The notes under the pieces were generated by a model that was given only the letters and a program-made list of their open reading frames with translations, was not told the DNA's origin and did not search any database. This document shows, one piece after another, positions 60,049 to 64,000 of a DNA stretch of 64,000 nucleotides; within the stretch, counting starts at the first letter, position 1; the number at the start of each line of letters is the position of its first letter. Origin of the DNA: Parascedosporium putredinis. Its lineage: Eukaryota; Ascomycota; Sordariomycetes; Microascales; Microascaceae. Made by a program: the position numbers and the translations under genes. The stretch lies in NCBI GenBank assembly GCA_949357655.1, contig CASHTG010000012.1:1426001-1490000 (forward strand). The letters run 5' to 3'.

Positions 60049-63000
60049 TTTATCGCAACGGCGGTTAGGCTCGACGATGAGGGAAGCATAAAAGCGAGGG
60101 CACGACGTGACGAATGTCTCCTCTGAGAAGAGGAGATACACATAAAAACATGACAATCACTCAAAAAGGAACGAGGAGGAAACAAAGGCATCCGGGTTCA
60201 TTGTATCTTAATAGTGGATTATCAACAGTGAACAATGAAGAAAAAAATTATACCCACATTTTTTCCCCAGTAAATGGGGTTCAGTTCCTGAGAAGGGTGA
60301 AGCGTCGTAGGATTGCAAACTCTCAGCTGATATGCGGTGGACTCCTTGACCATGCATCAAAGATGTATGCTACTCTGGGGGTGGCTAAGCACTTTGGGGA
60401 AAAGGTAATGCATCAAATGGAGACAGTCCGAATAGTATCGCGCTCCGGAAGTAGATCCGGGAATTGGACAGATGTGGATGCAGTGGGGGAGGGGAGTGAA
60501 TTTGAGTACTCACGCATGTTGCGTGATTGCGAGGCTGGTATCGGGGAGTGGCACTCCTACCACGACCGCCTCACCGCTCACGAAGGCATCAATTGATCTC
60601 TATGAGAAGCACGCGGTGACGGTGGAGGTGGCCAGGGTGTGTTAGTTTACCGGGGACGTCGTGGGATTTAGGGGGAAGTTTGCTGAAAGGCACCTCGGAA
60701 CTTTTAATGTCCGTGGTAAGCATGGAATTCAATAGGAGGCGGGGCCTCCGCGGCAATGGCTCAAGCTAAGCAGAGACAACGGACGATGCATATCGAATCT
60801 TCCTCGGAGGCGGTCTCTTTGTCTTGGTCTTCGCCACTCCCCTTTTGGTCTGCTTCTGGAGATCGTCGTGCAGCACATCTTCATCCTTGCGTCTCGTCTT
60901 TCCCTGCGTGTCTCCGTGATTCTCGTTTCACTGCAAAGGTGTAAAGATGGCGAGAATTTTGTGCCCTTGTCTAATAGCCATTGGCATACATTGATGGCGG
61001 AGAAACAAAGGAGGCGATGGACATGACCGGCTTTCTACATGGTGTAATACATGGAGGTACGAATCCAGCTCTCTGCTCCAAGCAGTCTCAGACCTGGATT
61101 CGCCGGGAGGCTCGTGGAAGCTAGAAGTAGTACCTGAGCTAATCCCCACGCAACGTGGTTGGACCCGCAATAGCTAATACGACTCAGTCATGGATCCGTG
61201 GAAACGTCGTCTGTTGAGGCGACCGCCAGCCATTTGCATGGGGGAAGAAGTGGCGACTAGGCCCACGGACCTTGACGTAAAAGCATCGAGCGCGCCCCGA
61301 AACGACACTACAAGGGCATCATTGCAATAGATTTCAGCATCCTGGTCAAGGATTGCAGCTCTAGCTGCCCATGTGACGCGCAGATTCTTTTCTTTGATGC
61401 TGCTCCTCGTTGCTCTTGCAGGCGTGGACGTGGGCGTGGGCGTGGGCGTGGATGGCTTCGAAGCAAATCCTGTCCCATGCTGGTCTTTTGGTCCCCCACC
61501 CCGCTCACCAGGAGCTGGGGGTCCTTTGTTTGAGGCTGGGGGTTGTTGAAGCAGGTTGAGACCGGTTGGGCATAGCCTAGCTTTCGTGTCCTATTTTTTT
61601 CTTTTCTTTTTCTAGGTTTGGAGGGGAGGGGAGGAGAAGGCCGAGGGGAAGAAGATCCACGGGGGTCTGCTGTCCTTCTCTGACCCCTCCACTCTGCTTT
61701 TTGGGGGTGCGCAGGGGTAGAGGAGGGGAAGCTTGGGCCTGTGGCTCTTTCTGGACAAAGTCGTTGATCGATGGGCTCTGGAAAATCGATGAATGGCTCT
61801 CGAAACGGCAAGGTTTCTTGGGACTTGGCTTCATAGGGCGATATGCCCCATTCTCTTCTTCTCCCTTTTCTCCATTTCGGCGGTGAGCGGCACCATCAGG
61901 GTGCCAATGGAACCTCATCTGTGCCTCTGGTGGCCGAGCTCTCGGCGACCTTGGGAAGCTCTGAGTAGTACCCCTCGTTCTTTCCGCCAGGTCATTGTCT
62001 CAACAGAGCTCGAGAGGAATGGCGAGCTGGACGTTGTCGCGTTCGAGCTACTAGCCAAGCAAAAGTGTTGACCACCGCGTTAAACTAGATCAGCCAGCGA
62101 AACTAGCACATCGCTCGGCTTCGAGGCGGAAGCGGGATGGACGGGTTACCCACTTTTCCGCCTCCTGATTACGCTACTATCGTTTCCCGCCATCAATTTG
62201 ATGGGCTCTACTAATATTTGTGACCAGTGGAGATAGGAGATTCAACCTTTGCTTTCACGCTCCCACGCGCAAGTCCCTGGTCACCGCACTCGCCTTTCTT
62301 TGGCTTAGTTGGCTTAGAAGTCAGGAGAACAAAAAAAAAAAAAAAAACCTCCAGAGAGAAAAAGGAGAATAATCTCCCGAGGTGAGAAACTGCCTCACTT
62401 GATGCGGCAGCGAATGGCCGACTCCGGAATAATCGGAAATGGACGAAGCAAATTCTTCTCGGCCTGACTTGACTGGTCGTATCCCGGCTTGTGATTCCGG
62501 TGTAAATGAGACGCTGGCTCGGCGTTGGCCCGGCGTCAGATCTGGAGGCCCGATATGAACTCGTCGTGCCGTCCCTCGCTCTCAAAGACAGAGGACTGAC
62601 TGTATGCGGCTTTAGACAGCTTCGCAATCGGGTTTTTCTTCCGACAGGAGGGAGTGAACCGCGAGCGCCCTATCTCTCCAATACCTAGGTATCAAAAATT
62701 GACTCGCCTGGGTCAGGCAACAGAGCCTTGGTTGGGTGATGTATATTGTACTCGGAGGGGCCTGAAGCCTGGAACAAACCAACCCTTGTCCGTCCTTCAA
62801 ACTTATTCCATTGACATTTCATCTGTCTGCGCCCTTGTCTGCTATCAGTTGACGGATGATTGATCAAATGTCCCTCATTCTCCCCTCTTCCATCAGGTCT
62901 TTTCGGCGCGGCTTGGCCTAGTTGCTAGGTGTGATATTAGGTGATAGCATTTGTGTCGCTTTGGAGAGTATTGAAAATTGAATACAATCCATACAATCAA

Positions 63001-64000
63001 GATCCTATCGTTTATCGCCAGCAGCCCCTCCCCACTCGTTCTCAGCCGTGGATCAGCGCGCGCGACGTGGAAGCTGTCCTTGTTAAGCCGACTAGCTCAT
63101 GCAGCCTAGGCAACGCGACGGTGAACCGAGCCTCACGGTCAAGTTGTTCCAGCAGTTCATTTTTCCATAAGAAACATTTGAGCAATAGCTGGGTGTACGA
63201 ATGTTGGTTGCGCCATCCCCAAGGGGCTAACCGGGCTGTGATGAAACTGATTGAACGTATCGCGTCAAGATCCGGCGACCAAGGTGATGACGATTCAATT
63301 CATGTATGAATGGCGGGGAGGGGAAGTGAGGGGTGAGAAGAGGGGAGGGGCTATCGGTACAGTGCGAAGGATGTCAAGCTGTGAGCTGTTCTTTCGAGAC
63401 CACCAAGCGGATGGTCGGCCAAGAACGAGTGAAACATGACGAAGGAGCTTTGGAAGCTACCAAGTAGCTGTGGGTGGAGCAAGGCAACAGCGGGTTGTTG
63501 TTGGAAAGGCACCGCCACCGATGGAAAACAATTTAATATCTCACTCCCGCTTCCATCCCTTGAGAGATGAGGGCCTCGATATCGCGCCAGCGATCGTTCC
63601 CTTGGCAGCTCTGGCCAGTGGGGACGCTTAGCGCTGGGAATCTCGGGAAGTTGGACGATGAGGTCATTCTCGAGGCTGGTGGGTGGGTAGAGAGAGGCGC
63701 GTTTCCACCCGGTACCTCCGTCAGGCCGCGGAAATTTTCGACTCTGGTTGCTCAGTTTGCTACATGTACACACAATGGCCTGGGAGCGAATTCTCGACTA
63801 ATTAACCTCGTCAAATCGCCATTACTGACCACTTGAGGCATTGGTTGGCTGCTCCTTTGTGAAGCTATGCGCCTCTGCTGCTTGTTCACTTGATGCACAT
63901 TTGAGGAACTTGAATGGCGAGTCGAGCTCGAGGGGAGCTTGTGGTTGGCTTGTGAAGGCGAGGGGCGAGCTTGACCCACTCTACATGCAAAGCCCTCCTC
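60049..64000. other. Right flank, no gene seen
   Basis: About 4 kb after the isomerase gene. Open frames up to about 167 codons exist but none has recognisable motifs or splice structure. A CGTGGG hexamer array lies at about 61423-61452 and an A-run near 62332-62347. Any gene starting near the right edge would be cut by the window. Confidence 0.5.
61423..61452. repeat. CGTGGG/CGTGGA hexamer array
   Basis: About five tandem copies of a GC-rich hexamer (CGTGGA once at each end, CGTGGG between). Read on the minus strand it yields Pro/Arg repeats in an otherwise unconvincing open frame. Confidence 0.85.

Noticed and set aside
60114..60596. 160-codon open frame just after the isomerase gene
   Set aside because: It begins in the 3' region of the isomerase gene and shows no protein-family signal.
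1..64000. CRISPR arrays, rRNA genes or intact transposons
   Set aside because: No spaced direct repeats, no rRNA-like sequence, and no transposase or reverse transcriptase motif in any frame.

Overview
This window is nuclear DNA from a filamentous ascomycete (Pezizomycotina, most likely a Sordariomycete). The evidence is short GT-AG introns of about 55-150 nt with CTAAC/CTAAT branch points, pyrimidine-rich leaders, and typical fungal genes: a highly reducing PKS, the AGC kinase YpkA, glucose-6-phosphate isomerase, a DUF3433 membrane protein, a secreted GH45-type protein and an HAUS6-like augmin subunit. The genus cannot be told from the sequence.

Layout. 1-5429: no gene seen. 5430-13443 (+): highly reducing polyketide synthase, KS-AT-DH-MT-ER-KR-ACP, nine exons. 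14623-15670 (+): HD-domain nucleotidase. 17162-18774 (+): conserved fungal protein of unknown role. 18775-26558: no gene seen. 26559-26950 (+): small secreted eight-cysteine protein. 29728-32416 (+): DUF3433 membrane protein. 33055-35567 (+): HAUS6-like protein. 35824-36404 (-): mitochondrial ribosomal protein bS21m, divergent from 36862-39300 (+), an RBM25/Snu71-like PWI splicing factor. 39978-42418 (-): CorA-like metal transporter. 45695-46709 (-): secreted GH45-type endoglucanase. 53030-55254 (+): YpkA kinase. 58043-60048 (+): glucose-6-phosphate isomerase. The remaining intergenic stretches hold low-complexity tracts and short tandem duplications but no recognisable gene.

The most important observation concerns the sequence itself. 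Ten of the twelve genes, including ones expected to be essential (glucose-6-phosphate isomerase, YpkA, a mitochondrial ribosomal protein, a splicing factor), are cut by single-base frameshifts, 33 sites in all. I traced each one by hand. All are in the direction expected if a base is missing, apart from two sites in the 17-18.8 kb gene that fit either two missing bases or one extra, and most lie in a run of identical bases. When the missing bases are counted and the introns removed, each of the other nine interrupted genes becomes an exact multiple of three, and the kinase and isomerase reach their families' usual lengths. The frameshifts are therefore best read as homopolymer errors in the assembly, not as pseudogenes. 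One lesion does not fit: an in-frame TAG in the PKS between the DH and MT domains.

I found no convincing undescribed multi-gene system. The PKS stands alone without tailoring, transport or regulator genes inside the window, and the other genes are mostly housekeeping.
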